NCBI GenBank assembly: GCA_963712715.1
Contig: CAVQJI010000037.1
Coordinates: forward strand, 124,001 to 188,000
Direction: 5' to 3'
Length of the DNA: 64,000 bases
DNA from: JAFEDN01 sp963712715
GTDB taxonomy: Bacteria; Pseudomonadota; Gammaproteobacteria; Coxiellales; Coxiellaceae
Below the pieces are notes generated by a model. It ran no database searches, was not told the origin of the DNA, and saw only the letters and a program-made list of their open reading frames with translations. Position numbers and translations under genes: made by a program. Shown piece after piece: positions 37,537 through 47,303 of the stretch (the first letter of the stretch is position 1; every line of letters begins with the position of its first letter).

Positions 37537-38085
37537 TTACCAATTAATATTGTCGGAAGACCCCGGCGATGGTTGAGTATTGACCGGCGTGGCCGGCGCA
37601 TTCGTATGGGTGGATGCATCATCATCCACCGGCTGGGTATCCTCCACGGCCGGATGAGCCTGCGGCTGCTGCGCCTGTTGCTTCATCAGCAGGGTGGCGG
37701 ACAATAGCTCGAACGCGGACTGTTTTTCAGTGGTCTGTTTCTGCCGGGTTTCCTGGTTTAACTGATCGGTGATGGTCTGTCCCACACTGGCAAAATATAA
37801 ATTGTTAAGCGATTTTCGGCAGTTATTCGCGCCTCGCAACATTTCCTCGAAATGGCCCTGATCGCCTAAAGTCTGATAAATCGCGTCGCAGTTATTCATA
37901 CATATTTTTAAAGTGTCGAGATGAGTGGTTGGCCTTGGCGGAATGGCGTCGCCCTGCTGGACCAGAGGCATGCACACCAGCGCCGCCGTTTGGGCCGACA
38001 TGACGTTTTCATCGGCGGCAAACGCGAAAGTATACAGGCCCAGTCCGCTGAGACTGAGGGCTAGCAACAATGGCCATTTACGCAT
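37537..38085 (-). CDS. Small periplasmic protein between icmW and icmX
   Basis: 182 residues. Signal peptide (LLLALSLSGLGLYTFAFA), then a helical domain of about 90 residues with four Cys (ALVCMPLVQQG, TLKICMNNCDAIYQ, GANNCRKSLNNLYF), then a Gln/Pro/Thr-rich tail. Position and layout suggest the counterpart of the small gene found between icmW and icmX in Coxiella; this is from memory of gene order, not from alignment. Overlaps icmW by 8 bases, so it is co-translated with it. Confidence 0.7.
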   Translation of the reverse strand: MRKWPLLLALSLSGLGLYTFAFAADENVMSAQTAALVCMPLVQQGDAIPPRPTTHLDTLKICMNNCDAIYQTLGDQGHFEEMLRGANNCRKSLNNLYFASVGQTITDQLNQETRQKQTTEKQSAFELLSATLLMKQQAQQPQAHPAVEDTQPVDDDASTHTNAPATPVNTQPSPGSSDNINW

Positions 38086-38530
38086 AATCTCGATCCTCTA
38101 AAGCTTTTAATACTAATTTTAACCGGTCCGGGGCAAACACCCGTCCCAATAATCGCAGCCGCTCAAACACAATATTGCGGCGAAGGAAGATACCTGGATT
38201 GTCCTCTTCCGATTTAGTGTTCTCTTCCGCGTGCATCAGCACTTTCGCGGCGGCGCCTGGGTAGGCGTTGTCTAAACACATCAGCAATCGCAATCCGCGC
38301 CCGGTCTTGATATGAGTGACCAGCTCGATCACCAGCGCTTCCTGCTGGAGTTCAATATTTTCAATGTTATCCAGAGTCTTGCCTAAAGCCTGGATGGCTT
38401 TCTCCAGTTCCGGGTCATTGTCGTGGGTCCAGTCCTCGACGCCTTCCATAAAACTGATAACCCGATAAATCGTCGGGTCTTGATAGCTCCGCCAAAACTG
38501 GTGGACCGCTTCATGGCTTAAATCAGGCAT
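38078..38530 (-). CDS. icmW: Dot/Icm chaperone IcmW
   Basis: 150 residues, the size of Legionella IcmW (151). MPDLSHEAVHQFWRSYQDPT, YRVISFMEGVEDWTHDNDPE and RGLRLLMCLDNAYPGAAAKV are characteristic. With IcmS it forms an acidic cytosolic complex that brings effectors to the DotL coupling protein. AAGGAG lies 7 bases before the ATG. First gene of the leftward icmW-icmX unit under a PmrA-type promoter at 38555-38587. Confidence 0.93.
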   Translation of the reverse strand: MPDLSHEAVHQFWRSYQDPTIYRVISFMEGVEDWTHDNDPELEKAIQALGKTLDNIENIELQQEALVIELVTHIKTGRGLRLLMCLDNAYPGAAAKVLMHAEENTKSEEDNPGIFLRRNIVFERLRLLGRVFAPDRLKLVLKALEDRDYA

Positions 38531-38554
38531 TGTCTTCTCCTTGCATTGAGGTAT

Positions 38555-38587
38555 AGTTTACCTGTTGAACCTTAAGGAATAATTAAG
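38555..38587 (-). promoter_or_regulatory. PmrA-type box and -10 for icmW
   Basis: On the minus strand: CTTAATTAT-TC-CTTAAGGTT (38587 to 38568), 7 bases (CAACAGG), then TAAACT (38560-38555). The tandem 9-2-9 pattern fits the PmrA site known from Legionella and Coxiella icm/dot promoters. Confidence 0.8.
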
Positions 38588-38602
38588 AAAAACACCTTCT
38601 GA

Positions 38603-38635
38603 TTTAATTGTTCCTTAAGGTTCAACTGTTAAGAT
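38603..38635 (+). promoter_or_regulatory. PmrA-type box and -10 for icmV-dotA
   Basis: TTTAATTGT-TC-CTTAAGGTT (38603-38622), 7 bases (CAACTGT), then TAAGAT (38630-38635). Mirror image of the icmW site, 15 bases between the two boxes, so one region drives both directions. Confidence 0.8.
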
Positions 38636-38720
38636 AGCAGTCAATCGTTAGAAAAATTGACCTGTTTTATTGTAAACACGAGAAGCAGGTTAAGTAAATC
38701 AAAGAGTTGGAGTAAAGAAT

Positions 38721-39194
38721 ATGGGCGCATTTCAGGTTATTAAAAAGGGCGTAGCCGCTGGCTGGAACTTTTCCGCCTGGTTGGGTACTAAAAATATTAA
38801 AAATAATGCTCTGTTGATTAAAGACTTATCCCAGTCGGCGTTTAAGCCGGGTAAGGCTGAAGCCGATTCCGCACCCAAAAAAGAAACTTTTGCCCAAGCC
38901 ATGAAGCGCCTCAATATCAATGAAGCCGGTTTGAAAAAACGCATCCGCGCCAGCGGTCAGGTTATTTACTTTTGTGGCGTGCTGACGATTCCCATGCTGA
39001 CCTATACCATTTATATGTTTATGTCCGGGTTCTATTTATCCAGTTTTGTGTGCCTGATGTTGACCTCTTTATTGGGTGCTTATACGTTTCGCGAGCATTT
39101 TAACCGTTACCAGATGCGCCGGCGGCGGCTGGGCTGTTCTTTCGCCGAGTGGGCTAAAGACACATTGCGTTTAAGTTCACCGGGGAAAAAATAA
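38721..39194 (+). CDS. icmV: Dot/Icm protein IcmV
   Basis: 157 residues, close to the 151 of Legionella. Inner-membrane protein with a membrane hairpin at about residues 80-120 (VIYFCGVLTIPMLTYTIYMF, LSSFVCLMLTSLLGAYTF) after a soluble N-terminus (GVAAGWNFSAWLGTKNIKNN). Divergent from icmW and followed by dotA with a TAATG overlap, the conserved icmV-dotA unit. Confidence 0.9.
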   Translation: MGAFQVIKKGVAAGWNFSAWLGTKNIKNNALLIKDLSQSAFKPGKAEADSAPKKETFAQAMKRLNINEAGLKKRIRASGQVIYFCGVLTIPMLTYTIYMFMSGFYLSSFVCLMLTSLLGAYTFREHFNRYQMRRRRLGCSFAEWAKDTLRLSSPGKK

Positions 39195-41777
39195 TGAAAA
39201 AATGGGTATGGCCTTTAATTATATTGTTGACGCTGTTTTGCGGCGCGGCGCTGGCGGATTCCGCCAATCCGGTGATCGCCAGCAGCGCGGTCGCTAATAA
39301 AACCGATCTTTCCATCGCTTACTTATCTTCCGTCTTCGGCACGGTCAGTGGCGTATTAACCGGCACGTCCGGGCAAATGCTCGGCAAACTGATGTATCAA
39401 TTTAACCAGGGCATGCTCGTCGTCGCGGGATGCTGGTTAGCCTATAGCGTACTTTCCATTGTACTTAAAACCGGGTTGACCGGTTCTTTCATGTCTCAAG
39501 AATATAAAGTCCCGATGGTGGTATTACGTATCGCCCTCGGATTTGGTTTATTAATTCCCAATCCTTCCACGGGTTATACCGTATTGCAGACCATCGTGAT
39601 GCAGGTCACCGTGCAGGGCGTTAAATTAGCCGACCAGGTGTGGGAATATGGTCTGGATTATATGTACAACGGCGGCGCGTTATGGAGCCGTCCGGTGCAA
39701 ACGAAGGCGGATCGGCGGTAATAGGCCAAAAGTGCGAATGCTATCATGAGTGACGCGACCTGAGCAGAGTACTGGGAAGTACCAGCGCCGTGACAAGAGT
39801 ATTACCAGGCAATTTCAGCAACCTCAGCATGGTGCAGAAAATCATGGCGATGGAAGCGTGCATGGTGCGGGCTTCTATTGATCTGGAAAGCAATAATTCC
39901 AGCGCGGACAGTGACAGCGTTTCCAGCCAAACTTCTTCCCTTGGTATTTATGAAGATTTGGATAATTATAAATTTGAGTTTCCTGCCGGAAATGCGATCA
40001 GCTAACCAGCGCAGCACCGGATGTGGCGTTGTCTATTGGAATTCTTTAGCGAATAAGCCCAACATGGATTGTACCGCCACCGATGCCGGTGGCAGCACTG
40101 ATAACACGACTTGTGGTTTTAGTCATTTGGCCTTACGGGAAACGATTTATAGTTTATTACCGGCGGTTAAAAAATATGTTTGTCTGACTGCGGGAAATGC
40201 TGATCAATCCTCCGTCTGCAACGGTTTGACTCTACCGACGCGGATCCCAGCTACATGGTGGATGGGATGATGAGCGCTACTTTAAGTTTTAAAAATTTAA
40301 TCGATCCAATGGTTAGAAGTGACGCTAAAAATGGCCGATGGAACAGCAAAATTGGCAAATGGGTGGCGGCGCAGTGCGCTTAATTTTTATTCAAGCCAGA
40401 AAAGAGGGTTGGATGATGGCAGGCCGTTATTATTGGGATTTATTACGGGTTGAAGATGTCATACGACATGCTGATGAGTAAGAATGCGAGCTATGCTAAT
40501 TATATCCCGGACAGTGACAGTTACGTCGCTCCCGGCTATTCAGCCGCCGTCGGCGCCATGCCCAGCTCGTGATAATCTGGCAAAAGCTTCCACTTTGATA
40601 ACAGCAACCGCAATAAGCGGCGGCTATATGATCAGGCGCAGGACTTCCATCGGTCCAGTATACAGGATGCGGCCAAATCCGGTCAGGCAAAGATGGCCTC
40701 AACGCCTGGCGTCGTTCGTCTTTCGGAGTCTTAAGGTGCTTTTAGCATTTCTACCTTTTGCTGCGATAATCAGTGATTTAACGGAATTGTTAACCACCTT
40801 TGGTCTTCTGCAGGTCCCGTAGGATTAGGTGCAGAACCGATTTTATGGCTGCATAAATTGGGACTGACCTGCATTAGCTTGGGGTTTAATCTTTGGCTCA
40901 CTTTTGCCGTAGGCATGTTCAGCGCAATAACTCTAGTGGGTTATTGTCGGCCGTTAACCCGGCGGGTAGTGCCATCCAGACGGCGTCAAGCTGGATACAG
41001 CCTATGATTATGGGCATGGCAGCCGCATTTATATTGGTTGGCTTTAGTCTGGGCTTTTATATACCTTTATACCCGTACATGATATTTACTTTTGGCGTTA
41101 TCGGCTGGATTATCGGCGTTATTGAAGCGATGGTGGCGGCCCCATTAGTAGCTTTGGGAGTTACCCATCCCGATGGCCATGATTTCGTGGGTAAGAGTAC
41201 GCACGCGGTAATGATGTTAGTCGGCCTGTTTATACGTCCGGTATTGATGTTGATAGGGCTATTCGCGTCAATGATTTTATGTCAGGTATCATTGAGTATT
41301 ATTATCTATACTTTTTCGGGTTTTGTGACCGATCTTTTTTATCTGATACATCCGATCACTGGCCAAACTACCGGGGACCCGGTTTTGCAGTCATCAGGAA
41401 AGGCCATATTCAATGTGCTCTCGGAAGGACGTGGCGCTGGTTTGGGCATGGTCATGACCGCATTTTTGGTGTTTCCACTATTTTTAGGAATATTCGCCTT
41501 ACTGGTTTACACTACGACCGTAACCTGCTTTTCGCTGATCCATCATTTGCCTGCTTATGTGATGCAATGGATTGGTGGACCGCAAATGCATGGCGAGAGT
41601 CCCCAAACTATGGCGGATCATATCAAGCAGGGTATGTCTGGTATGACTAGTAAAATGGGTGAGGCTGTGGGCCACTCTAAGATTAAGCCGAAGGCCAAAG
41701 ATAATTCAGGTAGCACGAGTGCTGATCAGGCGCCATACCCGGCTCTGAACCCACCTGATGGTCACAATGGAAATTAA
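39194..41777 (+). pseudogene. dotA: DotA, frame broken many times in the middle
   Basis: Polytopic inner-membrane protein of the Dot/Icm system. The N-terminus is intact: signal peptide (VWPLIILLTLFCGAALA), then TDLSIAYLSSVFGTVSGVL and VVLRIALGFGLLIPNPSTGY, to 39721. From about 39700 to 40890 the DotA-like sequence hops between frames: MVQKIMAMEACMVRASIDLE, TGCGVVYWNSLANKPNMDC, MMSATLSFKNLIDP, ARKEGWMMAGRYYWDLL. From 40893 a long frame of about 290 residues is intact (MIMGMAAAFILVGFSLGFYI, GHDFVGKSTHAVMMLVGLFI, VFPLFLGIFALLVY). Total span suits a protein of about 860 residues. At least six indels; decay or a poor-quality stretch of sequence. Confidence 0.85.
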
Positions 41778-41779
41778 TA

Positions 41780-43117
41780 TTATGAAGTACCCGATTCCGT
41801 GTAAGGCAGTGCAGCGGAATTAAGCGAACCGAGGAGAGTGATAGCGACTATCGGCCATGCCGCCGCAAAGGCAAGCCAGTGGGTGATGGTCAATCCACTT
41901 GGTAGGTAAAGGAACAGGAAGACAATGGCGGTTTGCGCGATTTTAATGAATAACCGGCGAAAGGAACGAAATTTGTAATGATCCTCCCGCGGTAGGTAGA
42001 TCAGAATAAAAGACGGCAAAGCTTTTTTATTCAAAGTGATCAGAAACAGTCCGAGTAGCCCGGCTCCTGCGATAAAGACCGCCGTTACCGGTGGGATTTC
42101 CCAGCTCAAATGTGGCGTAAATTCCAGAGCAAGGCTGATGATCAGCGGCAATGCTAATACTCCTGCGACCAGTTCCCGAATTCGATAACCTCGGGAAAAT
42201 CGGGCCAAAGTGATGCCGGCCAACGGCGTCCACAGTATCCACCAGCTATTCGCGAATATAAGCCATAAATGTCGCCAGGGTTCATCCAGCCAGTGCTTTA
42301 ACAGACTGGGCGGGGCCATCGGTATATTTGTCCACGGCGCCAAAAATCCATTCAGCAGCCAGATCGCCACGCCTAAAAAAACCACCCAAAGAAACAGCCC
42401 GGGAATGAGCGGAATTTCTTTCCCCAGCAATTTGTTTAAAAGCCGCCGGTAAACTTTGGTGAGAGTGATCAGCAGTAAAATGGCCGTGACTAGTACGGGC
42501 GTCAGGGTAAATCCGCTGACGGTGGGAAAAACCGTGACGACGCTGGCTCCCAGCAGGCTGATCATGCAAAAAGCGCTGCCATAAGCGATCGCTGTCGCCA
42601 TCCGCCCCAGAAAATTAATGACTACCCGCACCGCGGGATTGCGCGCCAGCGTGCCCACGGTGTCGGCCAAATAAGCATCTTCCCGCCGGCGATAGCTGCG
42701 ATAACCCATGCCGATGGCTATCAGCGTGAAAAAAGCCCAAGGGGATAAACCTTCATAAACCAGTAATTGCTTCAACGTCTGTTGAAAAAGCGCTGGCTGC
42801 GGCGGAGTGAATGGTGAAGAAGTGTGCGCGCATGCTGCGCTGACGCCTAAAAAAACCGCCCCGAGACACAATTGCAGACTCACTATTCGCCCCAACCAGA
42901 CCCAGAACGAATATCGCGGCGTTTCTTCGCCGGGTGGCGCCAACCTTTGCTTTCCCCAGGGACCCATGGCGAGGATCAGAATCAGCAACAGCGCCAGCCA
43001 ATGAATTTTGAAAAGCTGGATTGCCGCACTGGAAAAATAAACGATAACTCCACTAATCGCCAGCAGCGGGATCGCCACTACCGGGATTAACTGCCGGTAA
43101 GATTTCATAATTTTCAT
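41780..43117 (-). CDS. BCCT-family transporter-like membrane protein
   Basis: 445 residues, about 12 membrane segments. The stretch WWILWTPLAGITLARFSRGYRIRELVAGVL (shown here in parts: NSWWILWTPLAGITLARFSR, GYRIRELVAGVLALP) matches the conserved core of betaine/choline/carnitine transporters, and EGLSPWAFFTLIAIGMGYRS the earlier one. It is shorter than most BCCT proteins and the Trp-rich substrate motif is altered, so the substrate is uncertain. It lies convergent to dotA inside the Dot/Icm block, where a membrane protein also occurs in Coxiella as far as recalled. Confidence 0.7.
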   Translation of the reverse strand: MKIMKSYRQLIPVVAIPLLAISGVIVYFSSAAIQLFKIHWLALLLILILAMGPWGKQRLAPPGEETPRYSFWVWLGRIVSLQLCLGAVFLGVSAACAHTSSPFTPPQPALFQQTLKQLLVYEGLSPWAFFTLIAIGMGYRSYRRREDAYLADTVGTLARNPAVRVVINFLGRMATAIAYGSAFCMISLLGASVVTVFPTVSGFTLTPVLVTAILLLITLTKVYRRLLNKLLGKEIPLIPGLFLWVVFLGVAIWLLNGFLAPWTNIPMAPPSLLKHWLDEPWRHLWLIFANSWWILWTPLAGITLARFSRGYRIRELVAGVLALPLIISLALEFTPHLSWEIPPVTAVFIAGAGLLGLFLITLNKKALPSFILIYLPREDHYKFRSFRRLFIKIAQTAIVFLFLYLPSGLTITHWLAFAAAWPIVAITLLGSLNSAALPYTESGTS

Positions 43118-43161
43118 AAACCGTAATGTAGCACAACTTAACTGTTTGTAAATATTAGGGT

Positions 43162-43342
43162 CTGTTTACAATTCATTAATTAGTTATTTCAAATAGAATT
43201 TTCCACAAGAATACTGTCATTGCGAACGCCAGTGAAGCAATCCAGTACAGAGTTTCTACAAAGTTCGAACTGGATTGCTTCGCTGGCGCTCGCAATGACT
43301 AAATCTGTGCATAAATATGGATAATCAATGAATTGTAAACAG
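43162..43342. mobile_element. 181-bp MITE-like element, copy D, different outer ends
   Basis: Inverted ends CTGTTTACAATTCATTAATTA and its near-complement (TAATCAATGAATTGTAAACAG) enclose the same palindromic core (43217-43298) as the other copies. The core here has CGAACGCCAGTG in the left arm. Fills most of the 330-base gap between the transporter and the flavoprotein. No clear target duplication. Confidence 0.78.
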
Positions 43343-43449
43343 TCCTTAAGCTGACGCGGTATCTGTCAATAATAAATCACTCCCTATTCTTCCGGAAATT
43401 TAATATAGTGTTGGCTACTTTTACGCAATAATGTTAATGACGTCTCATT

Positions 43450-44673
43450 ATGAAAAAAACAATTGTAGTTATCGGAGCTGGTCCCGCGGGGTTAATGGCC
43501 GCGGAAGTATTAAGTCATAGCGGCGCGAAGGTAGACCTTTATGATTCCATGCCTTCGCTTGGACGAAAATTTTTAATGGCCGGCAAGAGTGGACTTAACC
43601 TCACGCATTCCGAACCTTGGCAAACTTTTATCACCCGGTACGGCAGTAAACAAAAAGAAATTGAAGCACATCTCAAACATTTCAAGCCTGGTGATTTACT
43701 GGCATGGGCAAAAGAGCTGAAGATTGAAACCTTCATCGGCACATCCGGCCGCGTCTTTCCAAAAGAGATGAAAGCGAGCCCGTTGCTACGGGCGTGGTTA
43801 CAGCGGTTGAAAAACAGCGGCGTTACTTTTCATCTGCGTCACCGCTGGATGGGTTGGCAAAACCATCAACTCGTTTTCGATTCGCCCAATGGCGTTGTAA
43901 AGATTAGGCCTGACGCTACCATTCTTGCGTTGGGTGGCGCCAGTTGGCCAAAGCTCGGCTCGCGTGGCGAGTGGGCGTCCTGGTTAGCATCGGGCGGCGT
44001 GGAGGTTAAAACTTTTCGTCCCGCCAACTGCGGTTTCACAGTGAATTGGTCAAAACATTTTAGTGAAAAATTTCATGGCCAACCGATTAAGCCTGTCGTG
44101 TTATCTTTTAAAGATTTTAAACAACAGGGCGAATTCATCGTGACCAAAACCGGCGTGGAAGGCAGCCTCATCTACACCGCTTCAGCAATGCTGCGGGATG
44201 AAATAGAATCAGCAGGCGTTGCTGTACTGACATTGGACCTCGCGCCTGATTCATCCAGAGAAAAGTTGATTAAGGCTCTGGCGCGTCCGCGCGGCTCGCG
44301 CTCAATGACCAGTCATATCAAAAAGACAACCGGCATCCAGGGTGCAAAAACAGGGTTGTTGTATGAATTTTTTTCCAAAAATGATTTTGGAGATATCGAA
44401 AAGCTGGCAGACGCCATTAAGGGGATACGCGTCCCGCTTTCTGCGCCATTTCCAATAGCATCAGCCATTAGTAGCGCAGGTGGCGTCGACTTTGAAGAAC
44501 TGGATGATAATTTAATGCTTCGCAAAATGCCCGGAGTTTTTTGCGCTGGTGAAATGCTGGATTGGGAAGCGCCCACCGGTGGCTATCTGCTCACCGCCTG
44601 TTTTGCGACAGGCGCAAGTGCCGGTCACGGCGCACTGAACTGGTTAGGTTTAAACACAATCAGAGACAAATGA
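43450..44673 (+). CDS. NAD(P)/FAD-dependent oxidoreductase, BaiN/YhiN-like flavoprotein
   Basis: 407 residues. N-terminal dinucleotide site VVIGAGPAGLMAAEVLS, then LGRKFLMAGKSGLNLTHSE (GKSGxGxxNxxxN-like motif of HI0933/YhiN proteins), TSGRVFPKEMKASPLL, ALGGASWPKLGSRGEW and a C-terminal FAD motif MPGVFCAGEMLDWEAPTGGY. Complete. Reaction unknown. No evident role in secretion; it interrupts the Dot/Icm block between dotA and dotBCD. Confidence 0.85.
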   Translation: MKKTIVVIGAGPAGLMAAEVLSHSGAKVDLYDSMPSLGRKFLMAGKSGLNLTHSEPWQTFITRYGSKQKEIEAHLKHFKPGDLLAWAKELKIETFIGTSGRVFPKEMKASPLLRAWLQRLKNSGVTFHLRHRWMGWQNHQLVFDSPNGVVKIRPDATILALGGASWPKLGSRGEWASWLASGGVEVKTFRPANCGFTVNWSKHFSEKFHGQPIKPVVLSFKDFKQQGEFIVTKTGVEGSLIYTASAMLRDEIESAGVAVLTLDLAPDSSREKLIKALARPRGSRSMTSHIKKTTGIQGAKTGLLYEFFSKNDFGDIEKLADAIKGIRVPLSAPFPIASAISSAGGVDFEELDDNLMLRKMPGVFCAGEMLDWEAPTGGYLLTACFATGASAGHGALNWLGLNTIRDK

Positions 44674-44689
44674 CCTATAAATTGCTCAC

Positions 44690-45811
44690 TTAATCGCGAT
44701 TTTTCGCCTGCGCAGAAAGCACTTTGTAGAGACGTTCGGTAATTAAACCCTGTTGATATTTCTGTTCGACGTCTACCTGCAGCGGCTGACCGTCGGTTTC
44801 GACGAGTTGACGGGTCACGGCGGTGACTTTTTCCGGATCGCTGTCGAGAAGTTTGTCGCGTACCGCTTCGTTGAACACTAAATATTCGCGTAAGGCGATG
44901 CGTTTGCCGTCTACCGAAGGGACCAAACGTTGACAAATAATTAACCGCGCCGTTTCGATAATATCAATAGTGCGCCCGAGTCGTTCTTCGTGAGCGAAAC
45001 CGCCGACCAGACGGCGAATGGTTTCAGCCACGCCGTTGCTGTGCAAAGTGGTATAAACCGGATGGCCGGTTAAAGCTGCTTCCAGTACCGCGCTGATCGT
45101 TTCCGTATCGCGCGCTTCACCCACTAAAATAAGCCGTGGTTTGCGGCGCAGGGCGTTACGCACGCCAGCGGCGAAACTGGGTAAATGCCGCGGAATTTCC
45201 GCCTGACTGACAATAGAAGTCGGTTTGAATACGCTGTCATAAACAAATTCAATCGGCGCTTCGTAAGTGAGGATTTTGCGATGACTGTCGGGATCTTCCG
45301 CGAGCTGCTTAATAATCGCCGCCAATAACGTGCTTTTACCGGAGCCGGTAGCGCCGGTGACATAAATAACGCCTTCCTGCGGAGCAATGGCGTTAAGAAT
45401 TTTTTGTGGCAATTCCAGGGACGATAGCGACGGTGGAGCAGCGGGAATCGTGCGGATAGTAATCTGAATGCCTTCGTGCCCATCGACATGACAGCCGGTG
45501 CCATTGACGCGATGCCGGAACCTTTGCTGGCGATTGGGGCGCACTTCGTAATGCGTATCCAAATCTTCGCCGCGCATAATTTGCGTGGTGCCGTTTGGGC
45601 CGTAAATAGCGTTTAACAAATCGCCGACCTCCGCGTTCGATAATTTCCGGTTGGTGATTTTATATAATCGCCCGTATATTTCAGCGATAATCGGCTCATT
45701 GGTTTGAATAGTAATATCCGAAGCGCCGATTTGATGCCCAAACACCAATAATTCATCAATGTGCTTTGGCTCAAACCGGGTAGGTTCCTGCGGATACAAA
45801 TAACTACTCAT
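44690..45811 (-). CDS. dotB: Dot/Icm ATPase DotB
   Basis: 373 residues, PilT/VirB11-like hexameric ATPase that powers the type IVB apparatus at the inner-membrane base. Walker A YVTGATGSGKSTLLAAI, Asp box ILTYEAPIEFVYD, Walker B region RKPRLILVGEARDTETISA and His box GHPVYTTLHSNGVAET are all intact. The start at 45811 (MSSYLYPQEPTRFEPKHI) overlaps the dotC stop by 4 bases, better than the upstream start 14 codons earlier. Last gene of the leftward dotD-dotC-dotB unit. Confidence 0.95.
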   Translation of the reverse strand: MSSYLYPQEPTRFEPKHIDELLVFGHQIGASDITIQTNEPIIAEIYGRLYKITNRKLSNAEVGDLLNAIYGPNGTTQIMRGEDLDTHYEVRPNRQQRFRHRVNGTGCHVDGHEGIQITIRTIPAAPPSLSSLELPQKILNAIAPQEGVIYVTGATGSGKSTLLAAIIKQLAEDPDSHRKILTYEAPIEFVYDSVFKPTSIVSQAEIPRHLPSFAAGVRNALRRKPRLILVGEARDTETISAVLEAALTGHPVYTTLHSNGVAETIRRLVGGFAHEERLGRTIDIIETARLIICQRLVPSVDGKRIALREYLVFNEAVRDKLLDSDPEKVTAVTRQLVETDGQPLQVDVEQKYQQGLITERLYKVLSAQAKNRD

Positions 45812-46689
45812 GGTTTTAAATCCTGTTGGGGATTCGTTAAGATAGGCTGCCACTTCGAACTATCTGTTTGCAGCTGCGAGTGCGCGGTAATTCTTAAGAT
45901 ACGGTCATCAACGCGTATCTCGTTACTATCGCCGGTGACACCCAGGTCCGCTTTGGCGACGTAAGGCGCGCTCACCATTCCCTGAGCCAGCATCTTACGA
46001 TACAACACCATGCCGTTATAGTCACGACGTAAACGGTTTAAATTCGCTGAAAAAATCGCATTAGCCTGCTGGATGCCGTTTTGCCAGCCTTCACGGATAA
46101 AACGGTTCCATATCTCGGCTTCAACCTGATTTTTAGGCAATAAAGTGCGATCAGGCACGGGGGGCTTTGGATAACTCATCCATAAATAGGCGCGCCACGA
46201 AGGAGCGGCGGTGACGAAACGCGCTGGGCTTATAATTTTAAAGGTTTTAGCCGCCAGACGAATGGAGTCGCTGTCTGCCAGATTTAAACTATTGTCGGAT
46301 TCCACCAGTACCGGCGGCAGTATGTTATCCTGTAACAACAATTGATTAAAATCAAAGATCTGATTCAGTTCACCGGTATTTTTTGTCAAAGACATATCAA
46401 TCTGTTCGCTGCGCCACGCTAAAGCGCCGGTGGCGCCCAGAGATAAGGCCGTTTCGTATAAAGCCTGCCAGCGCACCGGGTTAATTTGCCCCTGACCGCT
46501 TGGGAATTGATCTACTTTTACGTAGCCGATATCGGCATCAGAAACTTCTGTTTTCGATGTGGTGTAGAGCGGGGGCGCGTCGTCGCTGTTGGTAGCGGGT
46601 GCGTCGGCGTGTGCACAGCCAATCAGCAGTAACAGTAACGTTGTGCTCACTGCCAAAGCGTTTTTAGAACGGCTAATTATTCTCATCAC
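45808..46689 (-). CDS. dotC: Dot/Icm outer-membrane lipoprotein DotC
   Basis: 293 residues. Lipoprotein signal (ALAVSTTLLLLLIGC, Cys about 25). Landmarks: IGYVKVDQFPSGQGQINPVR, RWQALYETALSLGATGALAW, PARFVTAAPSWRAYLWMSYP and NRFIREGWQNGIQQANAIF. With DotD and DotH it builds the outer-membrane ring of the core complex. 35 bases downstream of dotD. Confidence 0.94.
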   Translation of the reverse strand: MMRIISRSKNALAVSTTLLLLLIGCAHADAPATNSDDAPPLYTTSKTEVSDADIGYVKVDQFPSGQGQINPVRWQALYETALSLGATGALAWRSEQIDMSLTKNTGELNQIFDFNQLLLQDNILPPVLVESDNSLNLADSDSIRLAAKTFKIISPARFVTAAPSWRAYLWMSYPKPPVPDRTLLPKNQVEAEIWNRFIREGWQNGIQQANAIFSANLNRLRRDYNGMVLYRKMLAQGMVSAPYVAKADLGVTGDSNEIRVDDRILRITAHSQLQTDSSKWQPILTNPQQDLKP

Positions 46690-46724
46690 CAGGGTAACCT
46701 CAGTTTTTTATCTGTTTATTTTTT

Positions 46725-47234
46725 TCATGTGCGAAAGTAACGTAATTCTATAATTTTCCTGGCCGGAAGCACGGTAATGTCGGCTTTATTATGCGCCTGG
46801 TAAGCGACATTGCGTAATATATCCGCCATCGGCTGGTTCTGAACCGAGATGGATATGATCACCGGGATGGCTGGAGCATCGCCTAATACCCGTACCTGAT
46901 AACCGGTTGATTTGGCAATCTGTTCCACCACAGGCAACACCGGACCATACCAGTCCAAAGAGGCCATCTGGGTCATGCCCGTAGTTTTAGCGTCAATTTC
47001 CGGTACGTCGGTTTTAGGGGTCACGGCCATCTGCATAGCTGATAATTGTTGCAGAGACTTGCCTACCGAACTCGCGGCTTCGGCTAATTGCACCTGCGCG
47101 TCCTGATTATTCAGTTCCGCAGGGGCCTGATTGGTGGGCACGTAATGCAAATTGACCTCATTCTTGACGGTCGATCCACAACCCGCCAGTAATAAAGCGC
47201 TTGCCGTTAAAAATATGATGTTCTTGATTTTCAT
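46725..47234 (-). CDS. dotD: Dot/Icm outer-membrane lipoprotein DotD
   Basis: 169 residues. Lipobox in IIFLTASALLLAGCGSTVKN. The secretin-N-like C-terminal domain (VLPVVEQIAKSTGYQVRVLG, ADILRNVAYQAHNKADITVL) is the known DotD fold. Needed with DotC to place DotH in the outer membrane. First gene of dotD-dotC-dotB, under a PmrA-type site at 47304-47336. Confidence 0.94.
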   Translation of the reverse strand: MKIKNIIFLTASALLLAGCGSTVKNEVNLHYVPTNQAPAELNNQDAQVQLAEAASSVGKSLQQLSAMQMAVTPKTDVPEIDAKTTGMTQMASLDWYGPVLPVVEQIAKSTGYQVRVLGDAPAIPVIISISVQNQPMADILRNVAYQAHNKADITVLPARKIIELRYFRT

Positions 47235-47303
47235 AGGCTTACCGTGTTAAATTAATAATTAATAAGGTTTCTTTTCCATTATTTGTTTACGTAATGTACA
47301 GAT

